Assembly (NCBI RefSeq): GCF_036669915.1
Contig: NC_089320.1
Location: forward strand, 725,245-789,244
DNA length: 64,000 nucleotides
Direction of reading: 5' to 3'
Source of the DNA: Pocillopora verrucosa
Taxonomy: Eukaryota; Cnidaria; Anthozoa; Scleractinia; Pocilloporidae
Shown: one piece after another, positions 13,101 through 24,939 of the stretch
How the letters are laid out: each line of letters starts with the position of its first letter
How positions within the stretch are numbered: the stretch's first letter is position 1
Notes under the pieces: model-generated
Databases searched by the model: none
The model's input: the letters and a program-made list of their open reading frames with translations, nothing else
What the model was told of the DNA's origin: nothing
Made by a program: the position numbers and the translations under genes

Positions 13101-15756
13101 GAAACATTTCTTAGAGCTTTTTTAATGTACCGTACGTCTGTGTTTTCTTTTTTCATTCTTTTCCCCATATTCTTTGTTTTCATTGTTATAGTTTAAGAAA
13201 ACACTAGTTATGTTTAATCCCTTAACAACGATCTCCTTCTGTTAATTTAGATGGAGATAAATTAAGTTCGTGACGCATTTTCCAAAGACTTTCTATAGCT
13301 TGAAAGCGTTGTTGGATGTCGTCTGCGAATATGAAAAATCTAAATAATCGCATTCGCGCATCTTTTTAGATTTTTTAAAAGTAGCGATACCATACTGTAC
13401 TTACAAGACGACCACCCTTCCTGAACAAGTACTTAACAGCTTTATGTCTCTATCATTGTAAAGACTTCTGCAGCTTCTTCGCACAAGAGCATCAGTTATC
13501 CTCTTTACAAAATTATGACTGGATGTATTCCTCCATATGTTATGATCGGATGTGCTTCCTGCATATATCATGTTCAGCTTTCAATTGATGAAAATTATTG
13601 TAAAAAAATGTTCTCTGCTTTTTTATTTTTAATCAAAATTTTTTTTTTCAATTTTCAAAGCAAGGTTTATAGGCGTTAACGAAGTTATCTTCTGAGAGCG
13701 AGTATAAACACATATAAACAGCAAAGCGGTGCACACATGAACAATTATGACTTACTTGCATTATATAGGATTGTTGTTAGCCTATCCAGCTTGATAGTTC
13801 TTAAACAATCAAAATTCTAGAAGAATCGCATTCAAATTGTCCGGGAGTTTTAGGATAACATTTCATCGTTTCTGAAGAGGAACATAATACTGATTATATT
13901 GTCGAAAAGGTTGAGAATGAAGCTTGTTTGAAATTAATAGGGTAAGAATACCTATATTTTCCACAGAGCGAAACGCTGACGACGGTTTCAATCATTTTAG
14001 GACGTCGTCACGCTCGTAGGCACCTCAGATAGTTCTGATTGGTTTATAAATTCGAAAGCCATTCGGTTTTTACGACGATTTATAAATGTGAAAACGAGGC
14101 TTGGTTTTTTGTCTTAAATAATTAAATTTTGTGCTTAACTTCTTCATTTTCCCTCGTGAGTATTAAAATGATAAAAATACGACTCTAAGCAAACTTTGCA
14201 AAATGAAAACCAGATGTCCAAGAACCTATGTCAAGCCTCTTCTTAGTGATAAATAATAAATGATAGTTTGTTTTACGGTGGAAGTGTAAACTGCAGGATA
14301 TCAATTGTCTTTGTGACAAAGAAGCCGTATCCTGATGAAATATTTGACTTCTCTGATGTAGAAGATTTTCTCTATGGAAAAGCTCTGGCCCTAATGAAAC
14401 CATGCAACAATATTTCATTACTAATTTAAATTTGTGTGGTTATTTGAGTATTATGATAATAATATGACCACCTCATTGAAGGACAACTCTGGCGTCAATT
14501 TTTTTCCATTTTTTTAATTTGTCTTGTCCAAACTATCGTTGCAAGAGATTCAATGCAGAGGTAATGTTCTGTGGACATCAGGGTTTGTATCGATGTAACG
14601 CTTTCTGCTAAGTTTCTGGAGGACGAATCCATATTGCCAAACGTAGACATGAATTTTAATCTCCGTTTGCATTGACCGCCAAGAGTAGATTTTTAATTAT
14701 CACCCGGTTTGAAGAGGAAGCCTCATCATTGTGTCATTCATGCGGCTTTCTGTTGAAATTTGTGTCTGTCAAATTGTAGGCAATGTCAAATATCGACATT
14801 CGAGGGTAGAATTTAGTTTCAAACGACTTGACAATTGATCGCGATTTTTTTGTTCGGAAAAAGTCAATACAAAGGTCATTTTGTGAGTGACACTCACCGC
14901 AAATGCTGAACGTGTTCCCTGAAGAAACAAATAAAAAATTCTACAATAGATAATACTCTATGTTATCTCCCCGAGGCAGGATATCAATTTCACAAAATAA
15001 GGAAAGCAGTTTGCGACATTTCATGACGAAATTGACTTTTGAAAAAAAAATTCCAGTTTTGATCACAATACCGTTTATTCCGTGAGCATTTTGATGGGCT
15101 GCAATTCTTCTCTGGATTCAAATTTAGAGAGATGATGTGACGTTGATACTTCGGCTTTCGACTGGTCCAAATTTTTAGTGCAAGTTTCTGAAAAGACCAA
15201 TTGCACGCATCCAATGTTGGACATCCCTTGCGTAGTAGGAATTTGCCGACAATGCAAAAGGAGTAAGATTTTCATCATCTAAGCATCCTTATCTCGAATA
15301 AAATAATCTTGCAATTGAATTGTGAATTTGGCCGAAATAGAAACACGAAAAGTAACAAAGAACTTTCGTGTATTTTCTCTATCATTATTTTATTCCTGTT
15401 CTATCGTTGGTCTATAATAGTTGATATATCAATAATAAAATAAAATAATTGAAAAAATTATAATTGAAAGAATCATGATAATGTCCTTTTCCTATACATT
15501 TACGAACCATTGCATGGAAAAGTGATGAGGGCTAATTTCTTTATACATTGCACGATTCAGTTCACAATTTTTAACTAGGCGTGGTTACCTACACCATGCC
15601 AAATAATGTGATCAAGATGATTGCTTCAATATTACTACATTTCGCTCTAAATTAATATTTTTAATGTTGTGAAGGTATATCATGACGCATTACTCTTCAG
15701 TTATCCAGTCGTTAAACAAGGCATCCATATCATCGGGTACAAATGAACTGAATGAT
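10198..15756. other. AT-rich intergenic stretch
   Basis: No supported gene. It contains an (AT)n-type region at 11031-11105, a short (TA)n at 12322-12334 and chance open frames, for example at 11384-11698(-), which lack homology that I recognise. Confidence 0.4.
11031..11105. repeat. Interrupted TA microsatellite
   Basis: Runs of atatatac, atatatat and catatcatat make a degenerate TA-rich simple repeat of about 75 bases. Confidence 0.8.
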
Positions 15757-15840
15757 GTTGATTGCTGAGCTATTCCATTCTATAAAAAGAATTAATTCAC
15801 ACGGTTGATTGCTGAGCTATTCCACTCTATAAAAAGAAGT
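15757..15840 (+). repeat. 46-bp tandem duplication
   Basis: The block starting gttgattgctgagctattcc occurs at 15757 and again at 15803, with tctataaaaagaa following in both. The period is 46 bp, with one to three differences. It lies just downstream of precursor 3. Confidence 0.85.
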
Positions 15841-15878
15841 AAGGTTGTATCATTCACCCTTTCCTTGCTGAGTTTCAC

Positions 15879-16037
15879 CTAGCCTAAATTGATGAAGTTG
15901 AATTCAAAATTTTTAAGTGATTGGAGAGAAAAGGCAACAAGCTTTATTTTCATCTCGGAAGTTGGAGTTTCATTTTTGCGAGCCGATTTTGCAGAATGGT
16001 GTAAAAAATAGTCTTTGATTTGATTATTCATAAATTC
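15879..16037 (-). CDS. Candidate terminal exon for precursor 3
   Basis: A T-rich acceptor (tattttctttactgtttag) on the minus strand is followed by 52 open codons in phase 0 and TAG, starting EFMNNQIKDY. It could be the second exon of the CGFTWNLRKC gene, leaving an intron of about 150 bp. An open run of this length in AT-rich DNA is unlikely but not impossible by chance, and the tail would be much longer than the other candidates. Confidence 0.25.
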   Translation of the reverse strand, partial: EFMNNQIKDYFLHHSAKSARKNETPTSEMKIKLVAFSLQSLKNFEFNFINLG

Positions 16038-16188
16038 CTAAACAGTAAAGAAAATATCACATGAAAATGCTGTTAAGAGCTTTTCTTCTCTTGTTGTTTT
16101 ATATTTCTCGCAAAAAAGGGCGGCGAACCAGTGAAAGATTAAAGCAGCAACTCGAAGTTAAAATTGTCGCGTTCTCTAATTATCTCAC

Positions 16189-16410
16189 CCTCTTGTCCCT
16201 ATAACTCCGCTTTCCACGGCTTTTACACTTCCTCAAGTTCCAGGTAAATCCACAGGGCTTACGCTTTCGTCTCTTTTCGATAGCATCTCTTAATTCTCGA
16301 ATTTCTCTGTCCAGTACTTGAGAGATTTCGGACGCCTCACTGTAGTGTAAGGTGTGCAAGAAAAGTATCACTACAAGAACACTCAGGACGAGCAGCGAAA
16401 CTTTCATCAT
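16189..16410 (-). CDS. Secreted Cys-loop peptide precursor 3 (CGFTWNLRKC), exon 1
   Basis: Two adjacent Met codons (16410 and 16407) precede the signal peptide core VSLLVLSVLVVILFLHTL. I start at 16410, giving 74 codons. The propeptide is short and charged (LDREIRELRDAIEKRR, likely helical). A cluster RRKRK is followed by the loop PCGFTWNLRKC, with eight residues between the Cys, then a strongly basic tail KSRGKRSYRDKR. The donor AGG/GTGAGA follows in phase 0. The C-G-F-T start ties it to the CGMS and CGxT genes, while the longer ring and cationic tail recall single-disulfide antimicrobial peptides. Neuropeptide use is equally open. No TATA box is evident. Confidence 0.7.
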
Positions 16411-16703
16411 AGCAGCTTTTATCAACCCACTGGAATGTGAATGAGAAAAGCGTCCTTGTTGTCGAGCATGAAGAAAACAAAATAATAATCAATTAACTCA
16501 ATACAAGATACAACCTTCGATAATTTAATCAAGAAACCGCACTTTCTATCGCACTGATAGAAAGTCGGTCTATTGCTTTTACTAGATAAACTTAAAAACA
16601 AATTACAGTGTTTCAATTTTCTATGGCTTTACCGGTGCAGCAAACGATAGGCTTTTTACCAATTAGGGATTTCTAAGTATCTCAGTTTTTTTACAACAAG
16701 TAT

Positions 16704-16976
16704 TTGGCACTGCATTTCTTGAGTAATAGCGGAAACGGGAATTACAAGTGGAAAGCGAAGGAGGAGGACGATGAAGCTGTAAAGAACTACCTCGTGAGGG
16801 AACAGAAAGGCAATCTTTTTAAAACGTTATCCAAACGGAATCATGAAAATAGGGGATTCAAACATCGATCTTTTCCACCAAAGGGCGTACTTAGAGGCAG
16901 AAGATTAATGAAATACGAAGAAGTCCTGAATAGGGGAAAATACGTGAAATGTCAAATTCTTTTCATAAAGGCATAG
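16704..16976 (+). other. Unrecognised charged open frame
   Basis: Ninety codons without ATG near the start (first codon TTG) encode a Lys/Glu/Arg-rich chain, with AKEEDDEAVKNYLVREQKGN and a later segment RGRRLMKYEEVLNRGKYVK. It has no signal peptide. It could be an internal exon, as cag-type acceptors lie upstream, or chance. It sits just upstream of precursor 3 in divergent orientation. Confidence 0.2.
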
Positions 16977-19900
16977 AATGATTTCGATTGAAAACTACAC
17001 TTGGACGAACCAAAGAAGATGGGGAAGGGGGGGGGGGGGATATGGGACAGTAAAAAATACAACACACGACAACCGTTCCTATGCTAAATCTAAGAGGAAT
17101 GATAACGTGAATAAGTCTTGCCAGCTCCGTAGTGCGTGACTAGGTCTACCTGCCTTTCAGAAAAAAATGCAGCATCTTACTAAAATCTTCCGTAGGAAAA
17201 ATTGCACACGTCTCGCCATTTGATGCAGTATGCACGGTTAAGTGAGTAGCACGGAGTTTGAAACCGGCCTTAAGAGAAATATAAGCGATGTCTATATTCA
17301 GCTGTCTTTTGCTTTGCAGCAAAAATCCCTTGGCACCCTTCCGACTGATATGAAAATTGATAACAAAAACTTCAGATCTTCTCTCGGTGAAACAAGAATA
17401 CGTTTATGAAGAATGATGGTAAGGCAAAGAAAACTGCTAAAGTTTCAACTCCCAAACGCTTTCGTTTGAGATGGTGAATATTTTTTTGGGATGCAGAGAC
17501 AATGATAGTGATTAAACATTTACAAAAGATAACAAAAACAAAACTACTGCAAGCCTCGGTATTTCTCAGTCACAAATTCGGAAGAAATCAGTCTTTCCAA
17601 AAGCTGTTTGTTCAGTCCCACACATTGTTATGAATTAATTTGCGGTTCATTTCGTGGGAAATTGACTTTCATATGCTTCATAAAATTTGTTTTCATTGTC
17701 GCTTTGTTAGCTTGAGTAGGAGTTACCTGACAGTAAGATATACAACAGCACTTAGTTTCATTTACAAGATACATCGAGATTCTTCCTTTTGTGTTTAATA
17801 CGATATCTATCGCCATGTCACTTAGAGGTATTCGAAGTCTTGCGGTTTCATTAGCGCTGATTCCGAATTCTAATTAAGTTTTACAAGTGGATCCTCTGTT
17901 TTTCTTTGTTTTTTTGGCAAAATGTTTTGGTAAGCACAACCACTGTTTGCCGTTAACAAAGCAGGATAAGTTTAGTAGAGAAATCATGCTCGTAGCTTTC
18001 AAAAATACTCACTCGGCTGCAAAGCTTGGCCTAAGAAAACCTGCCTTGACTAAAAAATTATTCAATTACTTTGTGATCCCAAAAATCTTACGCCCTAAAT
18101 TTTCTTCCTTTTGTGTAGCAATTTTAGTCATCAGACAAATACTCCGTTGTTGAATGGAGCAAAACCCAGGTATTGACCCTCCGTGTGCATTTTTCTGTCT
18201 ATTGCTTTCCAAGAAATCAATTTGAAAAAGGGCGGACCTTCTAATAGCCATGATCTTCTCTTCAATGATCAATTCCTCAAATTAAACGACTTGCACAGAT
18301 GAAGCAAAAAGTGACAATGACAAACGTCGTACGATAAATTTGTCTACACTCACCTTGCTTAGCGTTACCTGGAAAAAGTGTCTTCGTTCCTGATTCTCCC
18401 CAACGATGGCCAACGCTGAGTTCCAAATTTTTAATTTATAAACAGTGCCGCTTTCCTTGCCTATCTTCTTTTAAAGTGGTTGCGTAGATAACCAAACGCC
18501 TGCGTACTTGTGATGGAACCAATGAACGTCTTGATGGTTTAAGTTTGGAAAACGCATCTTCGGTTTAACTAAGGTTGATGGTTTTCGTAATATTCATCCA
18601 TTCGAAATAATGAAATATTGCAATTAAACAACTTCAGGCCAAGTAAGAACAATTAGTACTTTGCAACCTATGTATAAATTTTCTCATCGATACAAATACG
18701 GCTTCAATTGGAAATTATTTCCATTGGCAATTTTTAACAAATTAGATTATTTTGGACTTTTGGACTTCTTTTCCCTCGAAAAAAATTCTCAGATTTATCG
18801 AATTTGTCAAGATTTGTAAAATCGTGGACTCGAAAAAAATGACGAATTCCAATTAGCCTAGCAAATTACTAAAATGATTTTTACCCGTTGTGTTAAATCT
18901 TTGGTCTCCCAGCATCCAATGATAATACAGTTTTACTTCTTGGGATCTTCTGGATTATATTCACAGATATATAGTGGAAGATAATGAAGAAGACAATATT
19001 TGCGGGGAATAATGAGAAAACTTGCATAATTATTTAAGCAGTCAGCGTTGATTACGCTGTTAAATAGCAGTAATTTTACGCCAAAGGTTTTTTTATTCAA
19101 AGTCCACATTAATTTCATCATTTTCTTTTTATACCATACGATTGGGTGTAACGTATTAGTTCTGTTCATGTCGAAATATTCTATCGTTATGATCTTTATT
19201 TGGATGTTTTTTTCTAGTAGAAGTTTTGCTATCTTTCGTTTGTTGATAATAACTTTACGTTTGAGCTATGACGTCAAAATCAGACAGATTTAAACCACAA
19301 AACTTTTTCCCGTCTCATAGTTATCATGGTCTCCCTTTTAGTTCCATTACTGTGATAAATTTCAAATAATTGTTAACTCTTTGTTGAAATGTAATACAGA
19401 GAGAGAAAGAGAGAGAAAGAAAACAGAATCCTCATGAAAATTTATCTGGTCGCTGCTTTTTTATACGATATGAGATAATTTGTCGTATCAGCAGGAATGT
19501 ACATGAAGTATTTGAAGAAATTTTTGGAAAAGTGTATCTTTGGAAAACTTCCGGTATTGGAAAATATTTCTTTGAGTTTTACGATTAACATGCAAAGTAA
19601 TTTGCAAAATTAAAAGGTCGAAGTCTGTTTCTCTCTATTTTTTTGTCGATACAGTTATCATTTCGATCACTTTTAGAAAGGAAACTCACATCTGTGAGGT
19701 TTTGTAATCTGAATTGCAGCTCTTCGGTCGTTTTCAAGAAGCACTGGTTAGAAATATCACAAACATCTGGCATAGTGTTTGTCCATTGATGTTTTTTATT
19801 TCGATACAAAGTTTGTTTAGCTCCTGATTTTGAATTACTTTTCAACAGCTCTTTTTCAGATGGGTACGCGATTTTCACAAGTAACTTTGATTACCACATT

Positions 19901-21290
19901 TTTAGTTATTTTCAAGGTCACTTAATCTCGCCAAAAAGCTGAAAGACATGAACAGGGGACTTTCATTTCGCTATTTGTCAAAAAGGAAATGATTCATTAG
20001 TATTTAGTCCCCCCAAAAAATCCAACTTTTGATTTTTGACTGCAGAATCTTAATGAATAACAGACCTTCGAAGGAGGAGAGAAAACCAGCAGGATCGTTT
20101 TGGACCGAGTGTAGGTTATCAAATTTCTCATTTTTCTCTTTGTTTTCGTTTTATGTTTGGAATCTTGGTAATCGCGAATTTAAAGACCCATGAGAGTGAG
20201 TTAAAATTAAGGGAAATGAGTTCATGGTTGAAATTTTTCAAGAAAAAGTAATATCATGGCAATGTAAGGCATAATAATCTTAAAATAGGGAAAAGTATGG
20301 TTTCTTCAGGTTGCTCTTAATTTATCAAATTTGACTGTGATGCGTTTATGGCTAGATTTTGACCGGGTCTATTCAACAGTAAGAATTTGATGTAAAATAT
20401 TCAAAGCACTGTTATGAGTAATTATATAGCTTGGATCTAGCGTCATTTCATTCGTGAAATATGAACATCATTTTTAGTTTCGGCTTAAATCTGTGTATGC
20501 CGTTTTAGTACCATTTAAAAGTTGTGCTTAGCAGAACGTTCCTCAAACATTTCTTACCTATGCATCACCATTTTTAAGAGAGATAGATGGCTATATAACC
20601 TTTTGCTCTGCTGTAGTTTGTACGCATTTTTAGCCTGCAGATAGCAAATTCTGGAAGGGAGAAAAAACATAGCAAGTAAGGGAAAAATGAGATACTAGAC
20701 AATGTAGGTTCTACTGAATAGCTTACTTAAATGATATTGTCAGCACTTCAAGATTCATTCAATAGCTAGCTAATAATGACCTTTCGCCCCCAACCCTTTC
20801 TTTCTTGTAATATATTTTTTAATAGAACTTCTCAAAGTGAGAAATTTGAACCCCTCCTGGGTGTTTTTAAATGGATTCTGAAAGGTGGGCGTTTTAGCTC
20901 TCCTGGAACATTTATACAATAAGTATAGTTAGATAAAAAGAAAATCTGAAATTTTCAATCTGTAAGAAAAATTCTAGGCTTGTGAAGGAGGAGAAAGAAA
21001 GTGAATCGATGCTAAGCTCGCATTTTTGTGATTTGATTTAATCCATTCCAAGTGGAATTAAAGGCTCTAAGCTTTCAGTCAAAAATTATCTTTATATTAA
21101 AGCGATGTGATGCAAGGAGGGATTCTAAGTTTAATGTTTTAGGTTTGTGAAGCTATTGTTTCGCTCCTACGCACGCTAGTGCCGCGTTTAAAATTGTTCC
21201 TTTAGAAAGTGGACTCTCTATCTTTTTCAAACAGGAAAAACAATTTTGCAATCTTTAAAAATGTTTCGTAAGCACTTTCTCTAGAATTTT

Positions 21291-21476
21291 TTTCAACAAA
21301 AAGAAAAGAAAAGTGTCGAGGAAAAAATTAGTGAGGAAGGAACAAAGAAAAGAGGAAAAACAGACAAAAGCAGAGAAAAAAGGAAATAAAAAAGAATTGA
21401 TCAAAGAGACGATGAAAAATGGAAAAAAGAGCGAAAATACAGATAAGGAGTGAGGAAGGGAAGGAAAAGTTAAAGG
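21291..21476 (+). repeat. Long purine-rich tract
   Basis: About 185 bases on the plus strand are mostly A/G (aaaaagaaaagaaaag and similar), without a strict period. The opposite strand reads as a chance open frame rich in F, S and L. Confidence 0.6.
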
Positions 21477-22935
21477 AATGCATAAGAAATACTGTCTTTT
21501 TTGATCAGCTATTGGATATTCCTCTCGTGAATTAGAATAATAAAAAAATCCCTCCATAAATTAGTGGAAATTATTTGGAAATAATTTAAGTTTTGAAAGT
21601 TATATTTATAGTCTGATCGAGGTATTCACCTTTGAAATCAAAACATACTGTGGTAAGGTATTTTTGGAAAAAACCTGACGATGTTTTTCTTTTTTGATGA
21701 ATTCTCTCCTTGACGTTACTGTTGATAAGTAATTAATCATCCCAAACGTTTAGAAGCCGCTTCCCTCTCTAAACAACTAAACTGATCTTTATCTCGTTAT
21801 TTTCGTTGGAAATAAGTCGTTTTTTTTTAACTTTCTTGGTTGGCAAACTACTTTTTACTTCATTAAATCGGAAACGATTGGATCTTTTATTTTTCCTCCT
21901 TTTTTTTTTTTTAACAGGAAGCCTTATTCTAGAGAAAAAGTTCTTATACCTGCACTTCATTACACTCACGAATTTTGCGATGCGGTCTGCCTTTGAGTCG
22001 GACATATGGGGCTGAAACGTTATAAAGTATTTCAGAGCCGGATCTGAACTTTTCTTTGGCAATACAAATGATTCATTAATCGAGGTTTTTTTTTTAATTT
22101 TCAATGAAGTTTAAAGTCAAATTATACATTTGCAAACACCACCTATGGCTACTGGTGAATACAAAAACTATGCTCTTTACATTCGTTGTAATTATGTAAA
22201 TAGCCCCGATCAATAATGCAGTTTTGTAAACATTTACCGGCTCGAATTGTTTTCGCCCTTTGAAGTTGGCAAAAAGGAACTTGAGAATAAGTTGACGTCA
22301 TTTTCAAAATTTCCCAGTTGACAATATGTCAGTTCCGATTATTTGAGCGGTGTGCATTGCACCTTATTTACCTTCTGAAGAATATGTTCCTAAAGTTCTC
22401 GAAGTTTACAGAGGGATAATACCTCTTTTTACATTTCGAGAAGGAAATTCTCTCTACTCAGGTCTTTCCACCTCAGTTCATTATAGCACACAAAGGGCGT
22501 CAGGATGAAATAATAAGCTAAGAGTGATGAAGATATTAATGTTTCGAACGTACTTGATAACTCGTTTCAAATCCGAGAACGAAATCAAGGTCACCGCTTT
22601 AGCAGCTGAATTACCATGTTCAATTGGCGCTCTTAAATCCTTATAAACGACATAATAAAACAAGATGTGTTTCCTCAAGCGAGAGTAGTAAGCACCCTTT
22701 TGCTTTTTTCTTCCCTTTCTAAATCTTATTGCGGTGAATGTATTCATATTTAGCGGAAATGAAACATTTTTATTACCGTTAACCTTAGTTACAAGTTGTA
22801 TATAAAAAGAAAGATTGATCACTTGGTCTTGAACTTCTAACAATTAATATAAAGTAGAACTTGAAATAGATGAAAGGGCGTCTGGGAATTAAACTTTCGA
22901 CAAACAAACACGAGAAGCCAAAAATACCTCTTAAT

Positions 22936-23099
22936 AATGTTTTTAAATCATTTTCACTTAAATTCCACCTTGGGTATTCCTCGCTTTTTTCGCGGTCGGC
23001 AGATCTTGAAAATAAAAGACAAATCAACAGAAATACCAGATAGTTCTTAATTTTAAGGTTTTTGTTTTTATTTCTCAAAATTCGCTTGATTGCTTTCAT
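22936..23099 (-). CDS. Possible secreted-protein first exon
   Basis: ATG at 23099 starts a basic N-terminus followed by a strong hydrophobic stretch NYLVFLLICLLFSRSA, then a charged segment DREKSEEYPRWNLSENDLK. A donor-like GTATTT follows in phase 1, unlike the phase-0 donors of the peptide family, and no Cys loop is present. It diverges from precursor 4 with about 190 bp between the starts. It could be a distant member with another layout or a chance frame. Confidence 0.22.
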
Positions 23100-23208
23100 T
23101 TAAAGGCACGTTGGACCGAGCAATCGTGAATACTCTCTAACCAAAACAAAATAGATCATAGAGAACGCCCACACAAAACTGAAACATTACAGCGGCGATT
23201 TTCTAACA

Positions 23209-23216
23209 TATAAAAG
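23209..23216 (+). promoter_or_regulatory. TATA box of precursor 4
   Basis: TATAAAAG stands 77 bases before the ATG at 23293, a suitable distance for a short 5' UTR. Confidence 0.6.
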
Positions 23217-23292
23217 GTACATGATAGTGCAAGTTCCAAGCCCGTGCAAAAGAAATACATCAAAATAGTTCCGCTTTGAAGAATTGAAAAAG

Positions 23293-23478
23293 ATGTCGGT
23301 CATGCTCGTCTTCCTCTTCGCCTTGATGATTTTCCCTTCGCTGGCCTTGGATGAGACAAACGGAAAGGAACATAAAGAAGATGCTGAGTTTCAAACCTTT
23401 CATCGCCGACCCAAACCATCCTGCATATGTGGTGTAACCTCAGTGAAATGCTGCCGGAGGAAAAGAATGTTTTCAAAG
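23293..23478 (+). CDS. Secreted Cys-loop peptide precursor 4 (CICGVTSVKCC), exon 1
   Basis: ATG at 23293 gives 62 codons; an upstream in-frame TTG at 23284 is less likely. The signal peptide is MSVMLVFLFALMIFPSLA. An acidic-to-neutral propeptide ends HRRPKPS, followed by CICGVTSVKCCRRKRMFSK. Four Cys make a doubled form of the loop: outer Cys at residues 44 and 54, inner pair at 46 and 53, with CGVTSVKC as the core. The donor AAG/GTTAGT is phase 0 right after MFSK. A T-rich acceptor at 24719 offers a second exon (24720-24776). It is paired with the minus-strand gene at 30159-30353, which has CFCGMTSFKCC. The RRKR site after the loop fits removal of the C-terminal tail. Function unknown. Confidence 0.75.
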
Positions 23479-24719
23479 GTTAGTTTCGGATCCCAGAATG
23501 ATATTGTGATGGTAGCGTGAGGACTTATATCCTTATGAGGTTTCGTAATTATTCCTAATTTGGAATAATTTTTCTTCTTTATTTTTTTTCTTCGTAAATT
23601 GCCCTTTATGCTAAAGCAAATACGAAAGAAACCCTCCTAAAACTAGATGTATAGCTTCCATATCTCATATAACTTCTATTTTCCTCCCGTTACTCAATTT
23701 TTTTGCGAAGAGATTTTATTTAGGAGATATTCGAAAAGCTAACTTCTGTTCTCCGACTTACTATAGATATTAAAGGCAGACAATTAATTTGCTGGTCAGT
23801 CTAAATCGGGGATTAAATTCCAAGCAACCACTTCAAATGCTGAGTTGCAGTGTTCTTCTTAACCAAAAGGCTTTTTCTTACCTTGAAAAAATAATTCGCT
23901 TACCGAGTTGCCATGCATTTGTTATATAACATTAATGTGATCAGCAGACTGCGAAAGTTTAATGCGATATATTATTTGAAACCCCAATATTTCAAGATTT
24001 AAGGGTTGCCACAAATTTCTTTTTTAAATTTTCTCGTCTCTTTAAATGGCTAGTTTATCACTTGGAAAATATTACAATCAAGCTTGCGTGTCCGTCTCCC
24101 TCTTAATTTGACTGAAACGTTCACAGATAATACTCTCAGACTCAATGAAAATGTCGATCCCAGAGATACAGAAATATGTGTTCATTATCTGTGCCATGGA
24201 GATTTCCCAAAAAAATATGACAACTTGTAATGATCACGAGCTTCATCTCTGTTCCATACCTTTACCGAAATATCTTTCTAAATGTAGGAGCTATTGGAGA
24301 GTCTTGATGATTCCGAAACTTTAATTCCACTTGAGAAATTCTGCGAGATCTTCCATCGTCGGATTAAATTTTCCAAGATTATTTGCCTATTCCTAGCCTG
24401 TTCCTTACCCAGCTGAAATCATAATAGTTTTGGCCTTGCAGATTGAGTGGAAACGTTACACGAAGTTTCCAAACTTGTCAGAAAATGGATCAAAAATGTG
24501 ACTATGGCTCTGGTGAAGGAAGTTAATGGTATAGGTCGGGAATGGAAAGTTATGGAAGTAACATTTTGCTTGCACAATAACAATGAAATTCCCAAAAACG
24601 TATTGGCACAACTGTTCATGAGCTTCTAGATTGATATTCTTAGGCACGTCTTCTCTTTTCACTTGACTGAAAAATAATTTGATAAATAAGTATTTCATCA
24701 TTTTGTTTTCTTTTTATAG

Positions 24720-24776
24720 ATGGGGTATAGTGAGCTTAATGCTTATGCCAAGAATGGAGGACAACTTGGGGAATAA
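24720..24776 (+). CDS. Likely terminal exon of precursor 4
   Basis: The acceptor ttttgttttctttttatag is strong. In phase 0 the exon encodes MGYSELNAYAKNGGQLGE and TAA. The intron would be 1,241 bp. The stop codon overlaps an AATAAA, and a second AATAAA lies at 24933. It is the best supported of the second exons, though still a splice-signal inference. Confidence 0.5.
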   Translation: MGYSELNAYAKNGGQLGE

Positions 24777-24932
24777 AGAGTACAACTCATGATGCGGACG
24801 TCAAATATGGCTCTTGATGTCACTGTTTTCACACCAATTTGGAAAATGAGTTATTTCAGGAGAGCATAAAATTAAAAATAGCTACGGCATGCTTACAATT
24901 AATTTTCAGCTATTTTTGTTAATCGGCGGAAA

Positions 24933-24938
24933 AATAAA
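24933..24938 (+). terminator. Poly(A) signal for precursor 4
   Basis: AATAAA about 155 bases after the predicted stop codon. Another AATAAA follows near 25020. Either could serve. Confidence 0.35.
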
Positions 24939-24939
24939 G

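Larger units (their letters stand above)
16411..22700. other. AT-rich intergenic stretch
   Basis: An open frame of 90 codons at 16704-16976 is listed separately. The remainder has G11 at about 17028, a short GA run at 19399-19424 and a long purine-rich tract at 21291-21476. No gene is supported. Confidence 0.4.

Noticed and set aside
22481..22843. 120-codon minus-strand open frame
   Set aside because: No start context, signal, domain or splice evidence; AT-driven amino acid composition.
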